Assembly (NCBI RefSeq): GCF_030012985.1
Contig: NZ_CP120233.1
Span: 3,013,501 to 3,077,500 of the forward strand
Reading direction: 5' to 3'
DNA length: 64,000 nt
Source: Microbulbifer sp. VAAF005
Lineage (GTDB): Bacteria; Pseudomonadota; Gammaproteobacteria; Pseudomonadales; Cellvibrionaceae
Below the pieces are notes generated by a model, which ran no database searches, was not told where the DNA came from, and worked only from the letters and a program-made list of their open reading frames with translations. Below are positions 25,692-35,147 of the stretch, piece by piece (the stretch's first letter is position 1; every line of letters starts with the position of its first letter). The position numbers and the translations under genes were made by a program.

Positions 25692-26852
25692 TTACCTCTG
25701 ACTGCCCAAGATTACCGAGCAATTACTCCCACCAAAGGCAAAAGAGTTACTCATTACATAGCGCAATTTTCCAGGAGCCTCGTGGCCTTGATACAGGTTC
25801 AGTCGCACTATCTCCGGGTCATAGTGGCCATCATACTGATGGCGGGGAAGTTGATCATATTGTAAGGCAAGCCAACAAAAAGCCGCTTCAAGAGCGCCTG
25901 CAGCACCCAGCGTGTGCCCAGTAAAAGGTTTTGTGGAAGAACACGGTAGTTGGCTTCCAAACACTCTTTCAACGGCTAGAGCCTCCATAGAGTCGTTATG
26001 TGGCGTTCCCGTACCATGAAGATTCAGATAATCAATGTCGGCGGTATCCAAGCCAGCATTCTCCAGAGCCCCGCGCATACAGGCTTCCGCACCACGTCCT
26101 TCTGGGTCTGGGGCCGACATATGGTGGGCATCAGACGTGGCAGCAACACCGGATAGAACCACAGGACCAGGCTCTTTGCTCAGCACAAACATTGCTCCAG
26201 CTTCACCGAGGTTAATACCATCCCGATTAACGCTGAAAGGATTGGTCTGGCCGGCACTAAGTGCCCCCAGGCTATGAAACCCCCGGACTGTCATGCCACA
26301 GAGGGAGTCCACACCGCCAACAACAACGGCGTCACAAGTACCGGTTGAGATAAGGCGCCGGGCACTGGCAAAAGCATTGGCACTGGACGAGCAAGCTGTG
26401 GAGACGGTGAGCTGAACGCCTTGGATTCCCAGGTACTTCGCAACAAAGGTACTCAAACCAGCCATTTGCTGTTGAAGCCGATAATTATATCCGGTCTCTT
26501 TCTCACCACTTAAGTAGGCCTCACCTGAGTCTATTCCCGAGGTTGAGGTTCCCATCACAACGCCAATTCGGCCCGCACCATGTTTTTCTATTAGTTCAGC
26601 GACTGCACTTTCAATTTGAGTCAGCACAGCCATAGCCAGCTGGTTATTGCGGCAGTGGTAATCTTGCAACGAACTCGGTAAATCAGGCAGCTTCCCCTGC
26701 ACAATACCCAGATTCCCTCTGTATTGTGGCAAATAGGTTTCATCGACCTGCATATGAGAACTCTCATCACCGAACAAGGAATTAGCTACTGCCTCAGCAG
26801 TATTTCCCAGGGTGCAGATGATCCCCATATGATTAAGATAGAAATTTTTCAT
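25692..26852 (-). CDS. apeR: APE second beta-ketoacyl-ACP synthase, 386 aa
   Basis: Second complete ketosynthase: catalytic Cys in VSTACSSSANAF, His in NLHGTGTPHNDS and FTGHTLGAAGALEA, and SNSFAFGGSNCSVIL near the C terminus. In APE pathways ApeR is thought to handle starter or lipid-side condensation rather than the polyene extension; that division is known for other organisms and inferred here. Separated by 5 nt from apeP and 2 nt from the DUF3261 gene upstream. Confidence 0.85.
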   Translation of the reverse strand: MKNFYLNHMGIICTLGNTAEAVANSLFGDESSHMQVDETYLPQYRGNLGIVQGKLPDLPSSLQDYHCRNNQLAMAVLTQIESAVAELIEKHGAGRIGVVMGTSTSGIDSGEAYLSGEKETGYNYRLQQQMAGLSTFVAKYLGIQGVQLTVSTACSSSANAFASARRLISTGTCDAVVVGGVDSLCGMTVRGFHSLGALSAGQTNPFSVNRDGINLGEAGAMFVLSKEPGPVVLSGVAATSDAHHMSAPDPEGRGAEACMRGALENAGLDTADIDYLNLHGTGTPHNDSMEALAVERVFGSQLPCSSTKPFTGHTLGAAGALEAAFCWLALQYDQLPRHQYDGHYDPEIVRLNLYQGHEAPGKLRYVMSNSFAFGGSNCSVILGSQR

Positions 26853-26854
26853 AC

Positions 26855-27405
26855 TTAGAAATTCCTAATGCTTAACCTATAACCCAGTAGTTTGTGCTCC
26901 AGCTCAATTTGGGCCTTCCAAATATCTTTACTGCTATAGCGAGCCACTGAATTCACTTCACCATTGCGTGAGAGTTTTCGCGTGTAAATTCCCTCGACAA
27001 TAGCCTCGTCCAAATTCCAGCCTATGGGCAATACTTCACGAAGCTGGGCAATTGGCCAGTATACAAACTGGATATCTGCCAGCAATTTCTCTGGTGGCAC
27101 TCTCTCTGCTCTACTCATGTGGTAATGGGTGCTGACCTCATTACCATCGTATGTAACATCCAGCAGGCTTATCCCTTCAGGGCTGAGAAGAGATATCTTT
27201 AAACTCTCCATAGTGTGGAAAGTAGCCGCCATCAATTCATACTCATCGCCTTGATAGATAATGCGTAAATGTTGATTGAGCTGGCGCGGTCCCTCGCTCA
27301 ATAGTGGAGCCAAAGGCCAACTTTGCAGCTCTTCTTTCCTCCCCCTGTGGACATACATCCCACCAGGGCAAGAAAGCTCAAAAACAGTATTACTTGGCGG
27401 AACAT
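26855..27405 (-). CDS. apeN: APE-cluster DUF3261 lipoprotein (frameshifted in this sequence), about 183 aa
   Basis: A 167-aa frame starts internally at 27358, but the real N terminus lies in another frame: ATG at 27405 followed by FRQVILFLSFLALVGC, a lipoprotein signal with lipobox LVGC. The two frames join if one base is added to a C5 run at 27341-27345 (minus-strand G5). The mature part (LLSEGPRQLNQHLRIIYQGDEYEL, later TRKLSRNGEVNSV and LEHKLLGYRLSIR) fits DUF3261, the outer-membrane-lipoprotein-like component found in APE and flexirubin clusters. It probably works with the LolA-like and MMPL proteins. The symbol apeN is by position. Confidence 0.72.
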
Positions 27406-28617
27406 ATTTCTACCAGTGTATTCAATCGACGCTCAGCGGCGGCAACAAACGGATTTTTTATCCCATGCATAACCAGCCAAGATTGAGCAAATCATGCCTT
27501 TTATTTCTTTTTGATCGGTTTGATAAAAAATTACATCCTGGAAACGACCGTCATACCAAGCTTTGACATAGGTTTTAAAAACTTCCACACCGTGCTTCAG
27601 GGGTTCAACAAACTCTTCATCCCAATCAACCGCCTCCCCTGAGAGCTGGCGATGCAGGCACTCAACTGCTAACTCAGAGGATTTCATTGCAATGGTAACA
27701 CCGGATGAAAATACCGGGTCTAGAAATTCACCGGCATTCCCCAAAAGCGCAAAACCAGGGCCAGCCAGTTTGGTCACATCACTGGAATATCCGCGAATAC
27801 GTTGTATTTCCGTATCGAATTTGGCATTGCGCAGAGTTTTTGACAACTCGGGAGCGGAGGCAATAGCCCCTTTCAATATCTGTTCCGGATCCTGCCCCCA
27901 GGTCGAAATCTTTTCTTTCTCACCTACAACCCCAATAGAAGCTCTTCCATCTGCAAAGGGAATCAACCAATACCAAATATCCCGCTCACTGGGATGCACA
28001 GTGATTAAGATTTTATCCCGGTCAAAATGGCTATCATCAATATTGTCTTCAACATGTGTAAATACGGATTCTCGAACAGGAAACTCTGACGGACGATCGA
28101 GATCAAGTAATCGCGGTAAAACTCTGCCAAAGCCACTGGCATCCAATACAAAGCGCGCCTGGAAAACCAGGTTTTCGCCATCATTCTCGGCAATTAACTT
28201 TGCGTTATTCTCAGCAATATCAACTGACACTACAGAATGGCGATAATAGACCTTAACACCCTGGCGCTCTGCTTCATCAGCCAGGATTTTATCAAACTTA
28301 GCTCGCTGTACCTGGAAGGTAGTGCCATGCCCAGGGGAGAACTTCTCCCGAAAATCAAATGATGTACGAGCACCATCCCACTCAAAAGCAGCACCATTTT
28401 TATATTGAAAGCCCGCTGATTTCACAGCTTCTAACATATCTGCTTTTTCAAGATACTCGATACATTGAGCCAGTAGGCTTTCACCAATAGAAAAGCGAGG
28501 AAATTCTTCCCGCTCAACTATCGAAACTTGCCAACCTTTTTTAGCCAATAACGCACCTGCGATAGCTCCGGCAGGACCGGCACCAATAATAACAACGTCA
28601 GACTTAATTTCTTTCAT
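27390..28617 (-). CDS. FAD-dependent oxidoreductase (halogenase-like), C terminus frameshifted
   Basis: Flavoprotein of the geranylgeranyl-reductase/tryptophan-halogenase-like group. GIGPAG-type Rossmann motif (VVIIGAGPAGAIAG), second FAD contact FALLGNAGEFLDPVFSSG, and WYWLIPFADGRASIG. The WxWxIP signature is reduced to WYWLIP, so halogenation cannot be claimed; it more likely oxidises or hydroxylates the aryl head or polyene. The listed frame stops at 27433, but dropping one T from the T6 run at 27454-27459 gives the normal ending DKNPFVAAAERRLNTLVEIC and a stop at 27390-27392. That stop lies inside the downstream lipoprotein start. Such genes occur in many APE clusters. Confidence 0.8.
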
Positions 28618-28620
28618 TGG

Positions 28621-30885
28621 CTAATATCCCTTACCCCGTGTACAAAAAAATAAAAATGCCAACAACAAAGTTAATACTGTGCCCACAGCCAGGACTAACC
28701 CAAAATTTGCTATCGCCGGTGTGCCAGACAATGCTAACAAACCAAACCCTAAAAAAGTTGTTAACCCAGCCATAGCTATCGCCAGCAGGGTATAATGCTG
28801 CTCTGCCTTTCTGCTTGTATGGCTAAATATTGCATAATCTATACCAATACCAAAGACAAGTAATAAAGCCGCAACATGAAATAAATTAATTGCTGATCCC
28901 TGTAAAATTACTATCGCCAGGGTGCCTAGTACTGCGCTGGATGGAAGTGCAACTATACTTAAGGCTTGCTTTATTCCTGTTTTAGTTGCAGTTACCAGAA
29001 ATACAACAATGAATATTAATGGCAGTAATTGCAGCAACAGATCACGCTGTTGTGACATAACATTAGAGATACTTCTGGTAGTATCAACATAGGTTACTCC
29101 AGGCAGTAACTCTAAAGATGACAAATCCTCTTTTAAGCCATAAATACGTACCACAGAATAACAGTGATTATTTTCACAACCCAGCCATAATCCTTTATAT
29201 TGCCGACCTGCAACTGGCAACCATTCAGAGAAATTAAAGGTATTGAATGGCTGTATTTTAGAACTTAACTGCTGGTTAATATCTTGTTCAGAATAACCCA
29301 ATTGCTGATAAAAAGACCTGACAGCATCCCCACTGTAAAACTTCGACAATAACTTCCAGTCAGCTTCTTGAACCTCTTTTGGAGGTATCCGGTTAGTTAC
29401 CCCCTGAAAACCACTAATAATTTCCTTTTCTACTAAATAGCCTAGTTGATTTCTAAGTTCCCATTCTCGTGTTAATACTTGTTGTTCATCTTCACCAAAA
29501 ACCAAAAAATAACGGGAGTCTGGCCGGGATTTAATCAGAGAATTTAGCTCTATTTCATCTTGTGTAAGAAATTCTGGAGGCTGGTAAAACAGTTTTAGGT
29601 CATCATTAAATTGAATTTTCTGAAGTGCCGCAGATCCAAAAATCAACAGCCCAACCAATGGAAACAGGTAGTACCTAATATTGAGTTTAGGAAACTGACT
29701 GGAAAACGATAAAGGCCTATGCTTAATATTAATCCAGCGTGGGAATAGCAGGATTACAGTCAACCAAGCCCCTATTAAACCACAGCCGACAAAAACCCCT
29801 ATTTGTTGTAAAAGCGGAAAAGGTGTTAATGCAAGAGAGAAAAATGCCAAGCAGCTTGATATCAAGCCCAGCAATAGCTCAGGTAATATATCCTTATCTT
29901 TTGGCTTGCCCAGCCTCAATCTATTACAAATAAAGTGAAATGCGTAGTCAATCGCCAATCCAGAAACCGTTGTACCAAATACAAAAGCCAGTATATGAAT
30001 TTGGCCCAAAATAATAATAACACCAGATATACCACTGGCCACGCCACATAGAATTGCGAATGTACAGGCTAGTAGAGGTTTTAATGAGCGAAAGACAACA
30101 ATACATAGACAGCAAATAGCAAGGATCGAAAGGGAGCCAATCAGGCGTATTTCATCCTGCGCCATAGCAGCAGCATACTCTGTATGCAGGGGGGCTCCAG
30201 CTACCAGCAGCGAATAACCATTTTTTTGAGCCCATTGCTTTAATTCTGACTGTAAAGAAAGAAGTGATATATCGCTCTCTCCAGTCAAATCAACTGGTGC
30301 GGCCAGCGTATAAAGCAGGGTAAAAACTTTATGTCCTTCTGTATGTACCGGAATTCCATCAAAGACTTGTGGAGTAACTCCAATATCAGCGGTAAAGTAA
30401 TTGCGAAAAGTTGAGAAAGTATCTTTCTCCAAATCAATTCCAGCGCCGTCAGGCCCGTATAATTTACTCAATTGACGCTGTATAAGTTCCTCTGGGGTAG
30501 CATCTAATAACGCCCTATCTTCAGGGCTGAGTAGCTGTTGGCGCAGAGGAAAGAGCAGCTCCCACTCCTCTTTATAGCTTTCAGAGTCGGCCCAACGATA
30601 TTCAACAGACTCTAAAGATTTTGCGGCCTTTAGTTTCTGCGCCAACTCTTGGGTATGCCTGGCCAGACGATGTGATTCTTTTCCTTCAGAAACTAAAACC
30701 CAAATTAAACTTCCCTGTAATTGCTGACTGACTTTTTTCTGGATGCCAGCACTACTTACCGAGTCGGAGTTATTATCAGCTAATAACAAAATATCTGTTT
30801 GTAGCCAGCTGGATTGATAGCGTAATACAGTTATCCCAATAATTACACTAACAAAGGAAAGCCAAATAACAACTCGACGTGACAT
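28621..30885 (-). CDS. apeM: APE MMPL/RND-type exporter, 754 aa
   Basis: Inner-membrane exporter with two MMPL halves and about 12 helices. First helix RVVIWLSFVSVIIGITVL, then a periplasmic part of about 200 residues, helices clustered at about 245-400, a second periplasmic part and a final bundle (IFIVVFLVTATKT, GIGIDYAIFSH). The repeated GIDYAIF/AIDYAFHF motif is characteristic. I start at ATG 30885 (MSRRVV), 4 nt after the LolA stop; a GTG start at 30918 is possible. Probable function: moving the finished APE lipid from the inner membrane with ApeL/ApeN. Confidence 0.85.
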   Translation of the reverse strand: MSRRVVIWLSFVSVIIGITVLRYQSSWLQTDILLLADNNSDSVSSAGIQKKVSQQLQGSLIWVLVSEGKESHRLARHTQELAQKLKAAKSLESVEYRWADSESYKEEWELLFPLRQQLLSPEDRALLDATPEELIQRQLSKLYGPDGAGIDLEKDTFSTFRNYFTADIGVTPQVFDGIPVHTEGHKVFTLLYTLAAPVDLTGESDISLLSLQSELKQWAQKNGYSLLVAGAPLHTEYAAAMAQDEIRLIGSLSILAICCLCIVVFRSLKPLLACTFAILCGVASGISGVIIILGQIHILAFVFGTTVSGLAIDYAFHFICNRLRLGKPKDKDILPELLLGLISSCLAFFSLALTPFPLLQQIGVFVGCGLIGAWLTVILLFPRWINIKHRPLSFSSQFPKLNIRYYLFPLVGLLIFGSAALQKIQFNDDLKLFYQPPEFLTQDEIELNSLIKSRPDSRYFLVFGEDEQQVLTREWELRNQLGYLVEKEIISGFQGVTNRIPPKEVQEADWKLLSKFYSGDAVRSFYQQLGYSEQDINQQLSSKIQPFNTFNFSEWLPVAGRQYKGLWLGCENNHCYSVVRIYGLKEDLSSLELLPGVTYVDTTRSISNVMSQQRDLLLQLLPLIFIVVFLVTATKTGIKQALSIVALPSSAVLGTLAIVILQGSAINLFHVAALLLVFGIGIDYAIFSHTSRKAEQHYTLLAIAMAGLTTFLGFGLLALSGTPAIANFGLVLAVGTVLTLLLAFLFFCTRGKGY

Positions 30886-30889
30886 GAAA

Positions 30890-31504
30890 TTATTTCTGGT
30901 TATCTTCTGAGAATTCACTCAGTAGTTGACTGTTATTAGCTTCAACTGAATGTAAATTAAAAATATCTATTTCAGTAATTGCCATGTTGGCTTCAGCTAG
31001 TACTATTTTCCGAATCTTTTTGTCTCCCACGACTTCTATCGATTCAATAACCTTTCTAAAAGCCTCTTGCTTGGGAATTAAGTTAATTCTCCATTGCTCT
31101 TCTGCGATCTGTGGTCCCACCGTAAAAGTCTGATCCAGTTCGCTAAAATCACCACTGATAATCTTTAATAGAGGATCAGCCACATGATTTCCTACAATAT
31201 TGCTATTGACCCGATTACCAGAATCAGCATCATCTAGCTTAAATATTCGATGGGATTCTATTGGATTCTCTATTCGCCAGCTTAATCCTAACTCTTCAGA
31301 AATAGCCAGGATGCCTGAAGAAACCAGAGGCCTGGGCAACTGGGGCAGCCTCTTTGTCTGGGAAAAAGTGCCAAGCATCTGTGGAGATGACACAATATTT
31401 TTCTCTATCTCCCGCAAAACCGCCTGCTGCTCTGAAGTCAAAGCAGAAGTTACTGTGGAAAATAGAAAGCAAATAAAAAATAAAACCAAACGCTTGGCAG
31501 TCAT
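30890..31504 (-). CDS. apeL: APE LolA-like lipoprotein carrier, 204 aa
   Basis: Periplasmic carrier of the LolA/LolB-like fold that presumably shuttles the hydrophobic polyene to the outer membrane. Signal peptide about 1-21 (STVTSALTSEQQA). MLGTFSQTKRLPQLPRPLVSSGILAIS and LGLSWRIENPIES are the canonical LolA-like strands. The ATG at 31504 is 2 nt after the thioesterase stop. Confidence 0.85.
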   Translation of the reverse strand: MTAKRLVLFFICFLFSTVTSALTSEQQAVLREIEKNIVSSPQMLGTFSQTKRLPQLPRPLVSSGILAISEELGLSWRIENPIESHRIFKLDDADSGNRVNSNIVGNHVADPLLKIISGDFSELDQTFTVGPQIAEEQWRINLIPKQEAFRKVIESIEVVGDKKIRKIVLAEANMAITEIDIFNLHSVEANNSQLLSEFSEDNQK

Positions 31505-31506
31505 CA

Positions 31507-31941
31507 CTAATTTACCCCCAATTTTTCCAGCAAAATTGGAGGCGATGCAAACAGCATTTCGGCACTGCTTATTTCGACAGCTACCTGTACGGTATGTCCT
31601 TTTGTTAAGCGTACACCGGTATCTCTATCTGTTATCGTATAATTGATCTTAAATCGATTTTCATATTCAGAAACCTCAGCGCGAATAACAATCCACTGCT
31701 GAAATCGTAAAGGCTTTGCATATCGTACGCGCAAATCTATGACCGGCCAGGCAAAACCTGATTCCTTCATCTGTTGGTAGTTATATTCCAACTGATCAAA
31801 CAATGCACATCGGGCTATTTCAAAGTACTTTGCATAATGCCCATGCCAAGCTATCTCCATCATATCCACATCGTGGAAAGGAATTTGTAGTTCAACTTGT
31901 GCCGTCCATTTTTCAGGGCGCATAGATTTATTAGTTTTCAT
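31507..31941 (-). CDS. apeK: APE acyl thioesterase (hot-dog), 144 aa
   Basis: 4-hydroxybenzoyl-CoA-thioesterase-like hot-dog enzyme: VELQIPFHDVDMMEIAWHGHYAKYFE with the catalytic Asp in DVDMMEIAWHGHY. The family hydrolyses acyl-CoA or acyl-ACP; here it would release or edit aryl polyenoyl chains. Overlaps the ammonia-lyase 3' end by 11 bp. Confidence 0.88.
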   Translation of the reverse strand: MKTNKSMRPEKWTAQVELQIPFHDVDMMEIAWHGHYAKYFEIARCALFDQLEYNYQQMKESGFAWPVIDLRVRYAKPLRFQQWIVIRAEVSEYENRFKINYTITDRDTGVRLTKGHTVQVAVEISSAEMLFASPPILLEKLGVN

Positions 31942-33490
31942 ATAAGCGCCAATGTCTTTGCTGAATTAACGAAACGAATTTTCTCAATGGCTGTTCAAGC
32001 TCTCTATCTTCCTCCAGAAAAGAAAATTCATCTCCTATCTGCCTGATTGTGGTATTAAGAGCGGTAGATAATTTTTCCAAATCCACTCCTCCACTACGAA
32101 CTCGAAGCTGAATGCCCTGCCAAGCAACCATCAGTGCCGCTGCGGTTGTTTGCTCCGTTAACTGTAATACCCTGATACAGTCCCTGGCAGCAATGGTGCC
32201 CATACTGACCTTATCCTGGTTATGACACTCCGTTGATCTGGAAAAAACGCTTGCGGGCATGGTCTGCTTTAGTGCTTCAGCAGTCCAGGCACTCGCACCA
32301 ATTTGAACAGCCTTAAAGCCATGGTTAATCGATCTTCGAGGCGCGGTTACACCTGATAGGTTTGCCGGGAGTCCATTATTGAACTTAACGTCTACCAGTT
32401 GGGCTATTTGTCGATCCAGTAAGTCAGAGAGGTTTGCTACCGCATTCTTCAGGCTATCCATGGCGAAGGCTATATGCCCACCATAGAAGTGCCCACCATG
32501 AAGCACCCTCTCGTTTTCACCATCAATGATCGGGTTATCATTGGCACTGTTTAGTTCGTTATGAATAAACTGCTGGAGCCAGGGCAGAGAGTCCTGTAAT
32601 ACACCCACTACATGGGGAGCGCACCGAAGTGAATAGCGATCCTGCAATCGGCTATTTTGTCTTGGAGCGGCACCAACATTGAGATCGTCATGAATCCACT
32701 TTGCAATTTGGTTTTGACCGGGGTGAGGCTTCACTGCAAAAAGCGCGCTATCGAAATGATAGGCATTGCCATCCAACGCAACGCTCATCATGGCGGTAAT
32801 ACGAGCACTCAGCTGTGCTAGATACTCTGCCCGTTTGTAGGCTAAGCACGCCAAGCCAGTCATTGCGGCGGTGCCATTCATTATCGCCAAACCCTCTTTT
32901 GGGTATAGCTTCAATGGCTCAATCTGTAATTCATCGAATACCTCAGCAGTATCTCTCTGGTGGCCTCGGTACCAAACTTTGCGCTCCCCGCACAAAACCG
33001 CAGCAACATAAGACAGTGGGGTCAAGTCGCCACTGGCTCCCACAGAACCCTCTTGGGGAATTACCGGAATAATGTCTTTCTGAAGTAACAAAACCAATTG
33101 CTGCAACAGCCGATATCGGACCCCTGAACTGCCCTTTGCAAGGCTGGCAATCCGGGCAGCAACAATCGCTCTACTCTGCTCAAGAGTAAAGACTTCCCCC
33201 ATTCCACAACCATGGAAGGTAAATAACCGATGAGGTAACTCTTCCACCAGGTCTGCTGGAATACTTTCGGTACAGGAATCACCATATCCAGTGGTTACTC
33301 CGTAGATCACACCTTCCTTCTGCCAAAGGCTATCCAGGAACTCGGCACCGCGATTTATCCTTGCGACAAAGCCCTCTTCATCAGATAGAGAGATATCGCC
33401 ACGGCCAGCTGCAATGGTGTTTACCTGATCAATAGATAGATCTGTGCCATCAAAGACTATTTGGGTTCGTTGTAGTACTGCTGAATTCAT
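31931..33490 (-). CDS. Histidine/aromatic ammonia-lyase (MIO enzyme), 519 aa
   Basis: Aromatic amino-acid ammonia-lyase of the HAL/PAL/TAL family. The prosthetic-group triad Ala-Ser-Gly is at 152-154 (SVGASGDLTPLS), catalytic Tyr in IYGVTTGYG near 63, and QDRYSLRCAPHVVG, NSANDNPI and GGHFYGGHIA are all present. Length and completeness argue for activity. The positions that set substrate choice read FHGCG: a Phe-His pair rather than the Ser-His of histidine lyases or the His of tyrosine lyases. Hence an aromatic (Phe or Tyr) substrate is likely but not proven. It would supply cinnamate or coumarate as the starter for the APE ligase. Overlaps neighbours on both sides. Confidence 0.88.
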   Translation of the reverse strand: MNSAVLQRTQIVFDGTDLSIDQVNTIAAGRGDISLSDEEGFVARINRGAEFLDSLWQKEGVIYGVTTGYGDSCTESIPADLVEELPHRLFTFHGCGMGEVFTLEQSRAIVAARIASLAKGSSGVRYRLLQQLVLLLQKDIIPVIPQEGSVGASGDLTPLSYVAAVLCGERKVWYRGHQRDTAEVFDELQIEPLKLYPKEGLAIMNGTAAMTGLACLAYKRAEYLAQLSARITAMMSVALDGNAYHFDSALFAVKPHPGQNQIAKWIHDDLNVGAAPRQNSRLQDRYSLRCAPHVVGVLQDSLPWLQQFIHNELNSANDNPIIDGENERVLHGGHFYGGHIAFAMDSLKNAVANLSDLLDRQIAQLVDVKFNNGLPANLSGVTAPRRSINHGFKAVQIGASAWTAEALKQTMPASVFSRSTECHNQDKVSMGTIAARDCIRVLQLTEQTTAAALMVAWQGIQLRVRSGGVDLEKLSTALNTTIRQIGDEFSFLEEDRELEQPLRKFVSLIQQRHWRLYEN

Positions 33491-34410
33491 TTTTGCTGAT
33501 CCCAGAACGGGTAAAAGTTATACCATTGCAAAGGTGCTATATGACAATAGCGTTCCAACCGTCGTGCAAACTCCTCGACAAGAGAGCGAATATGCCCCTC
33601 TCTGTCACCGCGTTTCATCACAACGCGATCGCAGAGTTTTTCCATATAAATATCGTATCCGGAAGTACTGCGCAGACAGAAAAGCGTGTACACCGGGCAT
33701 TTGAGCAGCGCAGCAAGAATATATGGCCCCTGGGGAAAAGGCGCTTTTCGCCCTAGGAATTCTGCCTCGCAGGTGCGCCCCATAGAGTTAATAGGTGTTC
33801 TATCACCGACAATAACAACCAGCTCCCCGGCTTCAACAGCCTCGGAGAGTCGCATCGCTAGAGCGGGAGTTACTTCTGTCACCTGGATAAGCCGTACTTG
33901 ACTCAGGGGATTGAGCATTTTCATCATGCGATTAAATTTCACCGCATGCTTTGTATGCACTAGCACATTTACCCGTACCTTTGTCAGGCTGCCAAGCGCT
34001 CTGCAAACCTCCAGGTTCCCGAGATGGGAGCCAATTATTAATCCACCCTGGCCACTAGCCGCCAACTGGTGAAGACCCGCTCTTTTTGGGAAATTTACCT
34101 GACTATCCGGGATACCCACAAACCAGGCTTCAAGCTTTTCTCTAGCGCTGTTAGCAAAATTAAGAAAAATTCTAAATCCGGTTTTCCAATTCGGTTCTAT
34201 ACCGCTAGATGGGTAGCGTTTGGTGAATAATTCCAAGTACTCACGGATCGAATTGCGGCCACTCTGATTTTTTAGGTAATAGCATAAAACTACCGGGTAT
34301 ACCGCAACTTTAAAGGCGATCGGACCCAACCAGTGATGCAACCAGAATAAGAACTTGATGCCCAGGAAAAAGCCTTGTTCCCGGTATTTTGACCAGTGTA
34401 AATTACTCAC
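33487..34410 (-). CDS. apeJ: APE LpxL-like acyltransferase, 307 aa
   Basis: Membrane-associated acyltransferase of the LpxL/LpxM (HxxxxE/D) type: catalytic GSHLGNLEV, VVIVGDRTPINSMG and PFPQGPYILAALLKCPVYTLFC. It presumably adds a fatty chain to the APE lipid anchor. In E. coli CFT073-type clusters I recall a fused glycosyltransferase-acyltransferase (ApeJ); here the two halves are separate overlapping genes (4 bp with the upstream glycosyltransferase). The symbol is therefore approximate. Confidence 0.8.
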   Translation of the reverse strand: MSNLHWSKYREQGFFLGIKFLFWLHHWLGPIAFKVAVYPVVLCYYLKNQSGRNSIREYLELFTKRYPSSGIEPNWKTGFRIFLNFANSAREKLEAWFVGIPDSQVNFPKRAGLHQLAASGQGGLIIGSHLGNLEVCRALGSLTKVRVNVLVHTKHAVKFNRMMKMLNPLSQVRLIQVTEVTPALAMRLSEAVEAGELVVIVGDRTPINSMGRTCEAEFLGRKAPFPQGPYILAALLKCPVYTLFCLRSTSGYDIYMEKLCDRVVMKRGDREGHIRSLVEEFARRLERYCHIAPLQWYNFYPFWDQQK

Positions 34411-35147
34411 GCTTTTCGCCCTACTGTCGAAATACGCAGAGTTCTGGCCAACATGCCAAAAAATAGACGGGTGTGCATTGCCGATATAAGGAAGTTATCC
34501 TCAAATCCCCGGAAATGGGAAACGCCATCTATTGGGTAGCTCACATTAACAGGTACCTGGCAAAGACCGCCTTTGCTCCAATACCACCGTACCAAGATCT
34601 CTGGATCAAAATCCATTCGATCACCGGTATACTCGTTATCTAACAAATCTACAGTTCGAGATAAGGGATAACAACGCAGCCCACACATGGAATCCTTAAT
34701 CTCCAGAGAAAGAGTATTAATCCAGATCCATACATGAGTTAGATAGCGTCCCCACAAACGAACTTTAGGTACTGATTTATCGTATTGCGGATAGCCACAA
34801 ATCAGTGAATCAGGGCACTTTCTGCTTTTCTCTAGGAATTGAGGTATGTCAGCGGGGCTGTGTTGACCATCGGCATCGACTTGAATTCCATGACTATATC
34901 CAAGCTCTTTCGCAGCTCGCAGACCACTTTTTACCGCAGCACCTTTTCCACCATTAGCCTGGCGAACAACCAAGTGAACCCGGGGACCATAGCTCTGCTC
35001 TAAGCGTTGTAGTTCAATTCTACAGGGTTTATCACAGCCATCATCTACCAGAATGTAAGGCAGGTTAAAGCCATCCAGAGATGCCAACGTCTGTGCGATC
35101 GCCCCCTCATGATTATAAACGGGTATTACAAAACAAAAGTTAGACAT
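34407..35147 (-). CDS. Family 2 glycosyltransferase, 246 aa
   Basis: GT-A fold glycosyltransferase. FVIPVYNHEGAIAQTLASL nucleotide-sugar site, LVDDGC, DADGQHSPADI (DxD) and GDRMDFDPEILVRW. Starts at ATG 35147 (MSNFCFVIP), overlapping the ligase stop by 8 bp; a longer frame exists to 35168 but adds nothing recognisable. Together with the next gene it likely builds the sugar-acyl part of the APE lipid. Confidence 0.85.
   Translation of the reverse strand: MSNFCFVIPVYNHEGAIAQTLASLDGFNLPYILVDDGCDKPCRIELQRLEQSYGPRVHLVVRQANGGKGAAVKSGLRAAKELGYSHGIQVDADGQHSPADIPQFLEKSRKCPDSLICGYPQYDKSVPKVRLWGRYLTHVWIWINTLSLEIKDSMCGLRCYPLSRTVDLLDNEYTGDRMDFDPEILVRWYWSKGGLCQVPVNVSYPIDGVSHFRGFEDNFLISAMHTRLFFGMLARTLRISTVGRKA

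Noticed and set aside
27433..28617. Tryptophan halogenase in the APE operon
   Set aside because: FAD motif fits, but the WxWxIP halogenase signature is not complete, so only a halogenase-like oxidoreductase is claimed.
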